DNA of 40,000 nucleotides from Cristatella mucedo (GCA_009760855.2 WPIO01000011.1:7857501-7897500), one strand, 5' to 3'. Counted from the first letter of the stretch, positions 10,770 to 23,410 are shown. Notes: a model not told the origin generated them from the sequence alone. Numbers and translations: made by a program.

Positions 10770-10943
10770 AGTCCTAGCTGGTTAAACAGCCTCTTTTTGT
10801 ATGGCGACAGAAGAGCCTTTACGGCTATCACCACCGCTTGCAGTGGCGATAAAGAATCGCCCACCACAGGAATCGAACCCACGACCTCGGGAGCGAGGTC
10901 GTGAAAGCAACCGCCTTACCTAGTGTGCCATCACGGCTCACCG
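10770..10943 (-). mobile_element. SINE2, tRNA-derived, antisense
   Basis: The reverse complement reads GGTAAGGCGGTTGCTTTCAC, GAGGTCGTGGGTTCGATTCC (canonical B box), then the SINE2 body GGGCGATTCTTTATCGCCAC and GATAGCCGTAAAGGCTCTTC. The most intact copy in the window. A 10-bp stem (CACGACCTCG/CGAGGTCGTG) lies near 10890. Confidence 0.85.
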
Positions 10944-12773
10944 CTACCTCTTTAAATCTGCCGCAGACGTAGAAAAGCGAGGCTTCTGGATTCTCGCTAC
11001 CGCTAAACACCATCTAAAATACGATACGGACATGTCTCTTCTTAAGAGCTGGAACTAAGCTGAAATAGAGGCTTAATGCTTCTTTATTTAAATTAATTTT
11101 GACATCGCTGGAAATTATTGATAAAGACGGTATATAATAATTGTGATGAATTAACGTGTAAAACAAGTGATCTACACCATGCCTCAAGCATTTTATTTAG
11201 TGATCGATGGAAAAGATAGATACATCAACCCACGTGATCTTTTTACGTTTTGGTTATGAAAAATTTATTTAGATTGAGTACAGAATGATTTAATACCGTG
11301 GTTTCGTCGTTAAATACATTCAAGCACACTATCAATTTATTTGATATAACACATGACTTTGGGCCATTGCTTTCTGCATCTGCAATGTTCAAGAAAACAA
11401 TGTAGTTGGGAACGTATTTTTGCCCTAGTTGCAACGGTGGAGTTTGGGGGCACTAATGGCAATTTTCTATACTTAAGAACTAAAAGAAATAGCGAATTAA
11501 AAACTATTGCAGATGAACAGCAATAAAGTGGAAATTTATCATACTGTTTTGTTAATAATATAATGTACGTTTAAGTAAGTGTAATGTATAATGGAATAAA
11601 TATAAGTGGTCACACGGACGTGAACAGTTTTAATGGAATGGTATAACTTGAGTGCTGTCTGAATTGTTTTCGGTAAATCTTTCTCGTCTGTGTGCTTCGC
11701 GAGATTCTTGTTGCATTTCACGCTTCAGGGCCCTCGGAAAAAATAAGGATAAGGGACACCGGGTGACTTTTGTTATAGGACGGCGTGTTCTGATGCAGGC
11801 TTTTCTGCATTGGTGGAACGATGAGCTATTGTAGTGGCATTAGGAATTCTCTTTATTGACACAATATTAAGAGCCGGAGTTATGGGGGGGGGGTCAGTTT
11901 ATCTGCCACTGAAGATTAAAGGGGCAGCTTGGTGGAGGATGTGCAGTCGGACTTCCAAAGTGATAACCATTTCGCGGCCATCATCAGAATAAAGTAACGA
12001 GCGCGATGGATTAACACTTTCAGCCAGAGTGGCTACGCCGCCCCTTATAAAACTCGAATGGCTGTCGGTGAAGTAAACGATAGCATTGCAAGGCCCCACA
12101 TTAGCTTATGGGAGTCAGCGTCACGGCCAGTTGACTGATTTTTGAGCCAAATCTAGTCATGGCCAATGACCCGAAACGTTGACTCAACTTCTGAGAATAT
12201 GAAAAGAAAGGTAATTTTTCTATTGAAGGCTGCAGCAGTTGAGCATAGCAATGAGTCGCACGATTCATATCTTTGCCCGATGTCTGTTCTTGCATTCGTA
12301 CTTCTGCTATCTGGTGTCAGTGAAAGCTGGTTGTAAAGAGTGTCCTTCCAGGGTTTAGAATGACTGAATATGGGGTCTTGATTTGTTGATTCCTTATTGG
12401 CTGCTTATTTAAAACAATGCAATCACCCAAGCAAACCTCGCGAGAATAGCAGCTGTTATTAGGCAAAGCTGTACTCACGGTACATACGTTCGCGGCAATA
12501 CATCTGATTTTGCATTCGTGTATCGCGGCTTGTCTGAAGGACTGCCGCAGATGAAAGCTCTCTTTTGAAGCCGATCAAGTGGCTGTTCCCAACTAAGCTA
12601 ACGGGAGCGAGCTTTGTCCTCAGATCATAAGCATACCCTGTAAAGTTCATTTATTCATTTCGCTCATCCATAGTGCCACGTGGCCAGGTCTCTGCTCGTG
12701 CCTTCATTACAAGCAAACGGACGAATGGCACGCTAGTCAATCGCTCCGAAGCCCCATTAAAAAAATATAATTA

Positions 12774-12916
12774 AAAATATAATTCATTTATATAGCGCCC
12801 AAAAAGAACTTAATCTCTATTCAGGCGCCTCACATGTGCCTCGGGACTCGAGCCCACGACCTCAGACCTTGGTCGGGGCGAGCACCTTAACCGCTAGACC
12901 AAACCAGCTCGGCCTA
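12774..12916 (-). mobile_element. SINE1, tRNA-derived, antisense, near full length
   Basis: The reverse complement starts GCCGAGCTGGTTTGGTCTAG (A box), has GTGGGCTCGAGTCCCGAGGC (B box), and ends with ATAGAGATTAAGTTCTTTTT and GGGCGCTATATAAATGAATT. The clearest SINE1 copy. Confidence 0.88.
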
Positions 12917-13311
12917 AACCCTAAAACGCCTTGCATTCACACTTAGCTAGGTCAAGTAGAGGATTGACGCTCTCTGCATACTAGCAAGAGCCGAGAAAAC
13001 GCTGGAATGAGTGGCCTTTAGAAGTTCCATGTATTTAGATCTGTCTCCTGCTAGCAAGCATTTTACCAGCTCTTCTTCACTCTTAAGGGCCATTTATCTA
13101 AAGCGTCGAACGTTTTTCGTGAGCTGCTGCTGTTCAGTTTGGAACAAAGATGCCCATGAAGCGGTTGGCTGCTGCCATGTCACGAAGTCCGAATGTATTT
13201 CAAAACTAAGAAATGTCTTGAAGATTGTATTGCAATGAAGAGTTGCGCCCCCACGGGCCTTTAAAAAATGAAAGGTATTCAGATTCTCACGAATTTTTAT
13301 CTGACTTGTAG

Positions 13312-13444
13312 GCATTTTCGAAGGACGATCAAAGTCAGACCATACGAGCCAAACCGAGAGCTGGTCAAACCATTGAGGACACGCACTTAAACGAACTTGC
13401 CTTTAGCGACATCAAAGCTATAAATCAGTTTTATAACTGCAGCG
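13312..13444 (+). CDS. Exon: C-terminal part of the astacin domain
   Basis: After GACTTGTAG the frame starts AFSKDDQSQTIRAKPRAGQT and continues to LAFSDIKAINQFYNCS, ending one base into a codon before GTGAGT. It matches the family end: A-F-S, T-I, (I)-G-Q, L-S-x-x-D-I-x-x-I-N-x-x-Y-x-C. The last Cys is the partner of the T-C-I-x-F Cys. N-C-S is a possible glycosylation sequon. From RQKR to this Cys the mature domain is about 200 residues, the normal length. The preceding intron is 8.25 kb and filled with LINE/SINE copies. Confidence 0.93.
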
Positions 13445-15540
13445 GTGAGTGCTCTTTAAATAATTTATTTCCTACCTCCTCATAGCATCAACGGCTAGAT
13501 AAGACTTCCATGTGTGTTTATGGAATGTAGCTAGCTGTGCTTACTAGATCAACCTTTTTCTAACGCCTTCTCGAAAAATGGTACTTTTGGTGCACATCCC
13601 GTCGGAGGCCGAATTATTCCGGTGTCTGATTACCGAGATAAATTAAGTGCTGAAAGATTAGGTCGTCATTTTTGGCCGATAGTGAATGACTAATTCACTT
13701 TGATCTCCATCAATGGCAATTCAATCTTTCCCGCTCATAGCTAGCTCTGTAGGGTCGCACGGACCAAAAGAGCAGTTCACGAATTGCTGAGTGCTGGATA
13801 TAAGCTAATTTTAAATAGCAGCCATAAAATAATAAGCAGTTTTAAGAATGTTCAGTTTGTTTTGTAGAGTCTATCTACGTTAGTGCCTCTCTAAATGCTC
13901 AACAAAAGTGGGCTTTTCTAAGTACTTTCTTACTTGAGTACTTTAAGACATTCTTTTCTGTTGATTCGAGTAACATGCATAGAAATCCGATAATTATTTT
14001 CACATATAAGTGTGGGGAGCTACGGGTTGACATTAAAATGCATGCTTTTAAGTGCAAGAGGCAAAATTGTTGCAGTTAAAGCATAGTAAATGTAAGGCAA
14101 ATTTTTGCAAATGAAACTGATGCTAAATTAAAGCCTGTAGCTCTCTTTATGAACGATGCGCTTTACTTTTCTTACTAACTGGTACTACCGTGTCAGCAGT
14201 TCACTAGAAAAATACTTGAAGCTAAAACTTAAAGGTTAGTACATCACTGCAGCACTCTATTAAAATCAATTCGAATCACTTTGAAGTAAATTAAGCCTCA
14301 GCACAGCGATTGTCTTGCAGTTAAATAGATTTGTCAAGCTAAGCTGACTAATAGAGTATTATGGGATAATTTAAAAATGTAAATATTAATCTTTAGTTAA
14401 TAGGAACTTGTGAAGTTCAGTGTTGTGTCGTGAAATTTGTATGACCAAATATACTCAGTGCTAATCCATACCGGTTCTAGACCACGTGGTTCCAGTTTGA
14501 ACTTCACTAGTCTGATTTTTTGTCTACAAAATTGACGCTAAGCGTGATAGGGCAGTCCCAAGTGTCGATGTAGTACTCAGAGCAATACAACACGCTATGG
14601 ATGCTCCACAAATGACGTCTCGAAGCCGAACTGTCGTTGCCATGTCTTGGCCTGAGAATCAGACTATTCATTTGTTTAGCAGCCTCGCTCGATTATTATT
14701 GAGTATCATGGATTCTTGATCTCAAGGCTCCGGGCTCAAATCCCGCCTTCGCTAGTTCTTTGATAAACTAAAGCGCTGGTTTAAATGATGTGGTTATAAG
14801 TCACAACCGAGTAATAAAAATAGCACAGCCAATCAGCTGCAACCTTTGCCGGTTCTCAGTAAGGCAAAATGATGAAGGCATTTCGGTGATCGCCAGTTGG
14901 GCACTGTGTGGTCGGGCACTGCTGTGCTGGTCCCAACCCAAAAGAAAAAAATTTGAGCGGCTGGTTTCGGGAGTAGAGGGTTGACTTCTCGTGCCAAAAC
15001 GAATTATCCCATCTACTCTTCAGCTGAGGCGGATATGGAATGCCTTTAACGGAGCGAGTTCTAATGCTGCTTTAGGGAGTTTGATAATCAGTTTTTGTCC
15101 CGCTACGGTTGAACACGATACGACTAATGCAACTTACAAATGATTTAGCAATTCACTTCTAATTTCAACAGAATATCCACGTGTTATCCATGTTGACCGT
15201 GTTCGTTCGGTTTTTGCCTGAGGAGATATGCATTTCATTGGAAATCTTTCTAATGCTGCACAACGCATTAACGAAAATCCGCTTGAATGCAGCTGCCAAC
15301 GGCAAGCTTGAGACATTTCAAGCCATCTGGCATGCAGCTGGTCTAAGCGTTGTCCGCTCGTCGGGGTTTGGAGTTACAAAATTCTATCAAAGGAAACGCT
15401 TTCGATTTAAGGCGTTTTTGACTAATTCGCACCGGCTCGCCGAGACTGCGGTAAAACGACACCACCCGTTAGCGCCTTACTGAGAAGCCGACTTTCCGCG
15501 CCACCGCACAGCGCCGCACTGTCCACTGCTTCGCTTGCAG
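13445..15540 (+). other. Intron (2.1 kb), mostly featureless
   Basis: Between the last astacin exon and the first ShK exon. Apart from a weak tRNA-like segment near 14690-14760, no repeat or coding signal is visible. The open frame at 15181-15483 has no recognisable domain. Confidence 0.75.
14690..14760 (+). repeat. Possible tRNA-related segment
   Basis: GGGCTCAAATCCCGCC resembles a pol III B box, preceded by a loose anticodon-like arm. No good acceptor stem is visible, so it is probably an old SINE rather than a tRNA gene. Confidence 0.3.
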
Positions 15541-16031
<491 letters not shown>

Positions 16032-16826
16032 CTCGACGCCACTCCTAGGAGAAATCTCTCTTTCCGAGAACTTTACATGAGCTGAACAGGTATGTTCCCA
16101 GCCGATGATGACCTTTCGCTTTTTCGCTTTGAGTCACAGCCCTCAGGATTGAAACCTATGAGGCTGGCGGGACAGAGCTATCACTGGCATGCCCATGCTG
16201 ACCGGTTCTTGTGCACTTTGAGACTGTGTGCTGCTCGTGGCTTTCTAAGCCCGAGCTCTCGCCTGTCATGTAGCCAAAAAGTACAACGGAACCTCTCGTG
16301 ATATTATCAAGTTAGACGCGCACGAAGTAGTCAGCTGCAGATGGCTGCATGATGCGACTTGTTTCAAGAGAATTTCACCAACCAAAAAATGCCGTCATTG
16401 AGTATCGTTTCGGCTACATGTCCAAAAGGGAATATCACAATTCTTTTGGACTTATAATACGTCCGAGAGACAAAACCCAAGCTCCTTGTACAGCGTTCAG
16501 ATTCCCGCTGCGTATTCATTAAAGTGATGGTATCGGGAGTAGACCGGTGACAAATGGTTATCAAGTCAAGCTCAGCTACACTCTCAAGCTACTGGGAAAA
16601 TCTTTGTGTAAAGCGCCCACACGCACATACTCCACGAGCCTCGATCTTGTATCTGTTTATCACGCCTCTGCAAACGGTCGGCCCACATGGCACCTGCAGG
16701 TCATACAGGTCACTTCTTGCTAGAAATAGACCATAGGGCTTGTTTCTCTCTCTGTGCCGGCATTCGAGCAGAGGTTTTTTAGAAAGGGAGCCAGCGGACC
16801 TTCGATGTATCTTAACGTCTCGGGCA

Positions 16827-16896
16827 GATAATAATAATACATTAGTAAAGCATCCTTAGAGAACTGAATCTCTTTCCAGGCAGTTTACAGTATAGA
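16827..16896 (-). repeat. LINE 3' tail, antisense
   Basis: The reverse complement reads GGAAAGAGATTCAGTTCTCT, then AAGGATGCTTTACTAATG and (ATT)n. Confidence 0.75.
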
Positions 16897-17141
16897 AAGC
16901 ATTGCTACATGATTGAGGGTAACATCCCCAAGCAGCAGGCATAGCGTAAGCAAGTACATTCACACGATATTCAAAGGGTCGCGTCATGTAATTTGGCGTA
17001 CGCTTTTCAGTTTCCTGAACTGGCTGTCTCAGGCAAAGTCAGGCACCTCCTTCCTTGAATCATGGTCTTCCCCCTATTTAGAGCGCGTAGCTAGTGAGGC
17101 TTTCAAGCGTTCTACCCAGTAGCTGCGAGCGATCTTTGCAG

Positions 17142-17384
17142 AGTGCGTCGACCTGTACCCAGACAGTAGCCAGTGCCAGCTGTGGAAGAATCAGAACATG
17201 TGCGATCGGAAGCCGTGGTGGATGTATGCAAATTGCCGCAAAACCTGCGGAGTCTGCGGTCAGAAGACGGAGGGCTGCTCAAACAAGCTGTCGGATGACG
17301 AATGCTACGCTCGTGCAACCACTGGCGAGTGCCAGGAGTCATTTGAATTCATGAGCGAGAACTGCGCCAAAGCCTGCGGAAGAT
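17142..17384 (+). CDS. Exon: ShK modules C and D
   Basis: The acceptor is GATCTTTGCAG and the donor GTAAGC. Two complete six-Cys modules sit in one exon. The first runs from C-V-D-L-Y-P-D-S-S-Q-C to C-R-K-T-C-G-V-C. The second runs from C-S-N-K-L-S-D-D-E-C through G-E-C to C-A-K-A-C-G-R-C. Module C lacks the usual G-E-C (it has N-M-C) but keeps the Cys spacing. The exon starts with two bases of a codon and ends after the T of the last cysteine codon; GC at 18505 completes it. Two modules with only a short linker suggest an older tandem duplication without an intron. Confidence 0.9.
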
Positions 17385-17567
17385 GTAAGCAGAGAGACTA
17401 GCAACTGCGATGCATCTTTGCCAGCCACTCGGCCTGCCAGTCAGATGCACTGCTGCACCATGTGCATTTGCACGCTTTCATTTTATTTTCGTGCTGATGT
17501 AGTTGCTCTTCAGCAGTTTCATTGCCGCGCGAAATGGCAGCGTCTGTCAGTCAGCCACGGCAGCTAC

Positions 17568-17665
17568 TTCCCTTTGCAGCAAATATAAAGCGCCTAGTAA
17601 GAGATTGAGTTCTCTGAGGGCGCTTTATCAAGTTTAATATTATTATTATAATTATTATTATTACT
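17568..17665 (+). repeat. LINE 3' tail
   Basis: TTCCCTTTGCAGCAAATATA, AAGCGCCTAGTAAGAGATTG, GAGGGCGCTTTATCAAG and an ATT/AAT tail. It lies about 190 bases after the donor of the module C/D exon. The rest of this intron (17670-18500) shows nothing. Confidence 0.85.
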
Positions 17666-18504
17666 CCTCGTGTCGAGCTAGCTTCGTATCTTAGGCCGGA
17701 GTCGCGACGGACGCTCCACATTGTTCCGACTGACAGGCTGGTGACATAGTAGAGGTTCTAAGTAATCAAGCCGCCTACGATCTGATTTTCAAAGCAGTCA
17801 CCGTCCACGAACGAGACCTGCCCCATATTGCAGTCTCATGCACAAATGCGACGGGCGACGACTACTTCGACAGCTTAATCGGTTTCTCTCAGATTATGAC
17901 CCCTGCTAGGATATGAATTTAAAAATTCTTACGTGCTGATACAATAAGCCATGTTAAATCAGTAAATCTCGAGAGCTAACATAGTTCATGGTCAGAAATT
18001 TGATCAAAGCTTATCAATTTAAAATTTCTTTCTTTCTACTGCATTATCTGAAATTTTTAGGCGACGTAATTGATCATTTAATAATCAATTCTTAGTACCA
18101 CAGCAGAGCTTGCATACACTCTTCTTCTGTATTCACCAATCGCTAACGATCGGACCTCACGTACACCATACTGCCAAGCCGCCGTCCTTGCGAAAGGAAT
18201 CTCTTCTCTAGCAATATAGAATCAAAAGCTTTTAAGTCGTCTTTCCTATTAGAATTTCGCCCGTCTTTTCTTATGCAAAGGAATATATGTTAGAAGCTTA
18301 TATACATGCCATAGATGGCCTCAGATATTAAGTCCGAGCTAACTCCAACCGCTCAATGTCATTTCTTCTGCTGCTGCAAAGGCGAATCTCTCGCGAGTGC
18401 TTAGGTGTCTTTGCCATTTACGGCGCCTATTCGATTCTCGAAGTGGCCTGCCCGGCGGGAAAATGGCGATACTCGGGTGCCACTTTCCACCTGCGTTTTT
18501 GAAG

Positions 18505-18782
18505 GCGGCACCTGCTTCAACAACTTCCCCAACGACGATGTTTGCCTAGAGCTGGCAGCCAAGGGAGAGTGTGCAAACTCTTGGGAATGGACGGGCGTCA
18601 AGTGCATTAAAGCTTGTCGACTATGCGACGGCTGGCCGCCCAACCAGCCTAGACTATGTATGGACCTGAATGCCGACTGTGCCAAGTGGGCCGCGGAAGG
18701 AGAATGCCAAGCCAATCCCGCGTGGATGATCTCGAACTGCCAAAAGAGTTGCAGTCGCTGCGACTGCGTCGACAGGTATCGG
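18505..18782 (+). CDS. Exon: ShK modules E and F
   Basis: The exon starts after CGTTTTTGAAG with GC, completing the split Cys of module D. Module E begins C-F-N-N-F-P-N-D-D-V-C and has G-E-C, W-E-W in place of N-P-x-W/F-M, and ends C-I-K-A-C-R-L-C. After GWPPNQPRL comes module F, C-M-D-L-N-A-D-C-A-K-W-A-A-E-G-E-C, N-P-A-W-M, C-Q-K-S-C-S-R-C. Two donors are possible: GTATCG after 18775 (phase 2) and GTAAGC after 18782 (phase 0). The second is the stronger consensus, the first is the one that fits the next exon. Confidence 0.88.
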
Positions 18783-19442
18783 GTAAGCACGTGAATAGCG
18801 ATAGCCGGACTGATTATTCTAGGCATTAAGGGCATTCAATAGCAAGGTGGCTGAAGATTAATCGATTCAATTGCTTTCTTGGACATGCTATGTCAGGCTA
18901 GTGTGTTCTTAATTCAAAAGCCGTATTCATCTTTGCGGCAATCCGAGTTTCTTTGCTGCACGCTCACCTGCTTGACTAAAAGTGCTTTGCTTCGTTTCTT
19001 GAAATTACAGTAAGCCTGCTTTCATATCGCAACTCCATTTAATTTCTACAGCCAAAACTGTTGTTTATTTTAAGCAGTATACCGAATTTTTACGAGTATT
19101 AGTAGCACTCTAAATTTATGGACACAATTTTGTACACAAAGTTTGGGTTAAAAATATATATTTTTATAAGTTTTCTTTTATCATCAGTTTGCGAGAAACT
19201 CATCAGTATCACTGTTAACATCTTCACAGTCTTTTGCAACATTGTCAATGTCTAAATCGCTAAATTGTCACTTTCACTGTATGCAGTGAATGACACTGAC
19301 TTGTGGTGTATATGTCACAGGTTTATTTTTTCAAAAAAATTTGAAAAAAGTGTGACTTATACTCGTAGAAAACGGCAGTAGATTGAATTGCCGTAAAGGA
19401 AAATGTTAAGGTCAACGGATTCAACAGCCTCATGTATGTATC

Positions 19443-19563
19443 TGCAGAGTAGCCTTAACGGCCAGAGCCCTATCTCGCAGTGAGAACTACAAGGAATGAC
19501 TATAACAGGAATCGAACCCATGACCAGAGTTGTGATGTGTGAACACCATATCCCTGGGCTAAA
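19443..19563 (-). repeat. SINE2-like copy, antisense
   Basis: AGAGTAGCCTTAACGGCCAG followed by CAGGAATCGAACCCATGACC; the reverse complement gives a B box GGTTCGATTCC and the SINE2 GCCGTTAAGGCTACTC end. Diverged. Confidence 0.65.
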
Positions 19564-19966
19564 ATTCAGCTAAAAGTCAAATAAAAAGGCTGTGCTAGTT
19601 TTTAATTTCTTATTTTATAGTATATATTTCATAGAGGCAATTTTTCCTACCCAATGGAGACATTGCAAGGAACGATGTTCAATGTAGTAAAAATACTGAA
19701 CTCGATATACTTGCTGTCAGTGTTCCATCTTTGTTAAGCAACCTTTTTCTGTATGCTTGCAATGCACAACTCTCCTTCCCTCAATTCCTACTTTCCTAAA
19801 CTACCCACTCATCTCATGCGATCGATCGATCAGTCAGTCTATTTTTAATCTGTCAAATTATCTATCTATCTATTTACGTAGCTATAGATCTATTAAATCA
19901 CGTTGCCTCGGCCGGTCGTTGTCATCGAGCTGGCGAAAGTCGGCTCATGGCAGCCACTCATAGCAG

Positions 19967-20118
19967 CAACATATCGTGCGTGCGTGACTTGTTCATGCAG
20001 GACAGCAGCACGTGTAACCAATGGGCCAGCCAAGGCGAGTGCTCCAACAATCCTGCTTGGATGATCGAAAACTGCCAGAAATCGTGCGGTGCATGCACCA
20101 ATGCCGTGCCCGCCCCAG
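19967..20118 (+). CDS. Exon: ShK module G
   Basis: The frame reads SCVRDLFMQDSSTC, N-Q-W-A-S-Q-G-E-C, N-N-P-A-W-M, C-Q-K-S-C-G-A-C, then a TNAVPAP linker and a phase 1 donor GTAAGG. The central part is very close to module F (G-E-C, N-P-A-W-M-I, N-C-Q-K-S-C), suggesting a recent duplication. The start is uncertain: CAG at 19953 (phase 1), TAG at 19963 (phase 2) and CAG at 19966 (phase 2) are all in frame without stops. I chose 19967 because it pairs with donor 18776 to give Ser. N-I-S just before the first Cys is a glycosylation sequon. Confidence 0.85.
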
Positions 20119-20476
20119 GTAAGGCCGCCATGTCCCTGCCAGCGAACCGCCAGCGAAGAGCGTCCGGCCGCCGCTTAACCTCTCATGGCTCCAGCTGCTC
20201 AAGTGGCCGAAGCGTAGTGGCCGCTGCGACTTGCGTCTGACAATCCCCCCCCCCCTTTCCGCCGGAGAGAAGCGGTAGCACAGAGACAACTACTGGTACA
20301 GAGCCTCATACGCTCCGCTCACCTTTGGAGAGGGCAGCGGCCCAATAAGCCGGTGCTGTAGTGTGGGGGCTGGGGCGGCAGTACTGCGACCCTGAGCGGG
20401 AATAAAGCAAGGTTGTTTTTGCTTGCTTTTGATGCCCGTCTATATTTTGCATCGCATTTGTGCTGTTTACTTGCAG

Positions 20477-20614
20477 ACCGATGTCGCAACGTCTATACGG
20501 ACTCTGCCAAGTGCGATAGCTGGGCAGCGAGCAGAGAGTGCGAAGTTAACCCTCGGTTTATGATACCCAACTGCCGGAAGTCGTGTACAGGTTGTGCTGG
20601 CGGCACTAATCCGG
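20477..20614 (+). CDS. Exon: ShK module H
   Basis: The exon lies between GTTTACTTGCAG and GTGAGC, is 138 bases long, and is phase 1 at both ends. Module H reads C-R-N-V-Y-T-D-S-A-K-C-D-S-W-A-A-S-R-E-C, N-P-R-F-M, C-R-K-S-C-T-G-C, followed by AGGTNP. All six cysteines are present. It is a clean single-module cassette: it could be skipped or duplicated without shifting frame. Confidence 0.92.
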
Positions 20615-20885
20615 GTGAGCAGCTAGTCTAGCCTAGCAGGCTCCTGATTGGCTACGTCTGCGAGAGTCAGTGAAGACGCTCTCGGAATGTGGCTTTGAAC
20701 AGCTTTTGCACAACCGGCAGGCTGGATGGGTTTAGAGCCGCCGGCTTAAGTTGGTCAAAAATTCGGTTTTTGGGCCTAAGCCCAGTCATTTCTCGGCTGC
20801 CAAAATTAAGCTATTCAATATGTGAAAGAATAGCTCTAAAACTCATAAAAATAAAGCTCAACTAATTCAACGGCCATATTTATGT

Positions 20886-21008
20886 TGCTGTAGAAGAGCC
20901 TTAATGACTAGAGCCCCCTTCTCGCAGTATGCAACAAAAGGAATGCCTGTTACAGGCCAAGGACCCACTCCCAGAGTCGTAATGTATGAACAAATTATTC
21001 CTGGGCTG
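20886..21008 (-). repeat. SINE2-like copy, antisense, diverged
   Basis: AGAAGAGCCTTAATGACTAG and a CTTCTCGCAGT segment shared with 19443-19563; same order and orientation. The B box is decayed. Confidence 0.55.
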
Positions 21009-21721
21009 AAACTCACGGGCTGTGTTGGTTCCCAGTTGCAAGGAAGCTGTCTAATAAATACAATGTCACTACTCAAGGAGGATATTACAAAGAAGATTGT
21101 CAATATAGTAGAAACCCTCTTCACCTACTTGCTGGTAATGTTCCATTCAAATAAGTGAAGTTTCTGTATGCTCAAAACGCACGAATCTCCCTCCCTCCAC
21201 TCCTTCTTCCATGCTTAAATAATGTAAGAATCATTAACACGCATTCAACAGTTTTTCTTTGCAATTCATAGTCTGAGAAATCCTCTTCAATGTTTCCTGC
21301 TCGGAGAATCTGTACTCTGAGAGCTTACCTCAACGAAGCCCTCTTACTTGTGTTGACCATTGTCGCATGATTAGTTATCCTAAGCATGCATGCACAATGC
21401 TGGCCCCAACCCAAAGGGCATTGGAGAACGCTCAGGCTTTAAGTGTAGTATGTACATGTATGCAACTCTGAAAAGCCACCAAGACTGCCGACTATGGCAC
21501 ATCTTTTTCAGCGGTCCTGAACTGCTACTTCCATGCTACTAACTACCTCAACTGCTCTCCTGACTCTGCTATGCTTCCCACTTTCGCTTTGTTGCGTGAG
21601 ACGAAGTCTGTTGGCTACCGAATGCGTACTGAAAGCCGCTTAGGCTGTGAGTGCGCTATACAAAACTCTCCTGCGTAACACCCACATGGTCTTTATGACT
21701 TTATGGAGTTACTGACGGAGA

Positions 21722-21930
21722 TACATTACATTACATTACATTACATTACATTACATTACATTACATTACATTACATTACATTACATTACATTACATTACA
21801 TTACATTACATTACATTACATTACATTACATTACATTACATTACATTAAATTAAATTACATTACATTACATTACATTACATTACATTACATTACATTACA
21901 TTACATTACATTACATTACATTACATTACA
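21722..21930. repeat. (ATTAC)n microsatellite
   Basis: About forty copies of the 5-bp unit, nearly perfect, with two ATTAA variants near 21845. Regions 21010-21720 and 21935-22980 show no feature I can name. Confidence 0.97.
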
Positions 21931-22987
21931 AGACCAAGTGGTTGTTAAGCAGGAGAGCTTTCTATAGCTCGCTCAAAGCGTAAGCGACCTTCGGTGCGCA
22001 TGCGGTAACCAACAGACTTCAAATTACATTTCAGTTCTACATATTTATGACCCCAATATTAATAATAAGTTTTATACTCATAACTAAAAAATAATTCGTT
22101 GTTTGTTATGATGTCCCCCCCCCCGTTGGTGAGAATCCAAAGTCTCTATCAGTGTTTAACGAATAATAAATTTACCAAAAAATCGTATGCGAAATTTGGT
22201 TACCTCCAGGGATAAGCATTTAATATTAACTAGTATGTAGCGCTTCTTTGAAAAATGCTAATAAGTAGCTGCCACTTATAATTGATATTTAAGAAAAAAA
22301 ATTAACCACTTATCGCATCTATAAAGTTACTTCTGGAGATGGAGCCTTCTGGTAATCGTCTAAACGAATCCTAGCAGTAGCACTATACAGTAAATGTACG
22401 GCGGCTTCAGTCAGTAGTAGCATCAACAGCTTATATCTTTCATATCAAAAGCATGAAACTAAACTACTGTATGCCCATCACTTGCAATTCGAAGCGCTGA
22501 ATAGGAGACGTATTGATTGTAATCTGTGGCTTGATGAGTTTTGACGAACTTTATCCAATCCCTTCGCTGTAAAACTCAAGGAAGAAAGGTCAGCCACTGT
22601 GTCAGGGAGGTAAAGCAATCCTAAAAATAAAGTGAAGATTGACAAATTCAGCAATATTACTTACTTATCAACCTATCGAGCTTTCGCGGCTTGCAGCGAG
22701 CCGTAAATTATTGTCTGCTGCAGAACTAAAACCGCGATCTCCAGACCATGAAGTTCAAGCATTATACCCCAGGGCGAATGCTAGCACAGCTCAGTTTGTA
22801 GAGATTCGCGATTATTAGCTAATTATGTGGTGGAATAATATCGCAGGGATGAACCTAATTTTCGCTCAATATGTTGTACATTGAACTCACCAAAGAGGCC
22901 AAGGAAGAACTTACGAATAGTCCTTTTAACAGAAACGTCATGGTCGAGGGTCTCATGCTTCTAATCTCGTAACACTATTGTTCGATC

Positions 22988-23135
22988 CATGAGCTGGATT
23001 GGCCCAGTGGTTCAGGTGCTCGCCCCGACTAAGGTCTGGCTGAGGTCTTGGGGTCGAGCATTGAGAGGCATATGTGAAGCGTCTGAATAGAGATTAAGTT
23101 CTCTTGGGGCGCTATATAAATGAACTATATTTTTT
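22988..23135 (+). mobile_element. SINE1, tRNA-derived
   Basis: GAGCTGGATTGGCCCAGTGG (A-box region), TCTTGGGGTCGAGCATTGAG (decayed B box), and the tail AATAGAGATTAAGTTCTCTT then GGGGCGCTATATAAATGAAC. Confidence 0.82.
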
Positions 23136-23359
23136 ACCAGAAATCCCACTAAACATAAGAAACTCTTAAAGCTCAGCTGGGGATCCCGGTGACGTATAAA
23201 TTGGAGGGGCCACCCATTTAATGAATCTGCATTATGGAGTTGCGCACAAAAAGCACAGCTCAAAATTGAGGTCGATCTGGAGTGCTAGCTGGATTTCAAG
23301 TGCATTTTCATCGTATAGTAATTATAGTCCATACGTTTGATTAGCATTCTCGTGATAGC

Positions 23360-23410
23360 ATGCTGGATATATGCTGCATATATCCAGCATTCAATATTGA
23401 GCTCTTAAGC

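Noticed and set aside
10770-10943. tRNA gene
   Set aside because: The B box is good, but the same unit with a non-tRNA body recurs at 1785-1998, 36425 and 39415, so it is a SINE.
16083-16094. Good donor consensus CAGGTATGT after the GA repeat
   Set aside because: All three frames entering from the ShK A exon hit stops (16048, 16080, 16085) before it, so it cannot end that exon as assembled.
21722-21930. CRISPR-like regular repeat
   Set aside because: It is a continuous 5-bp microsatellite without spacers, in animal DNA.
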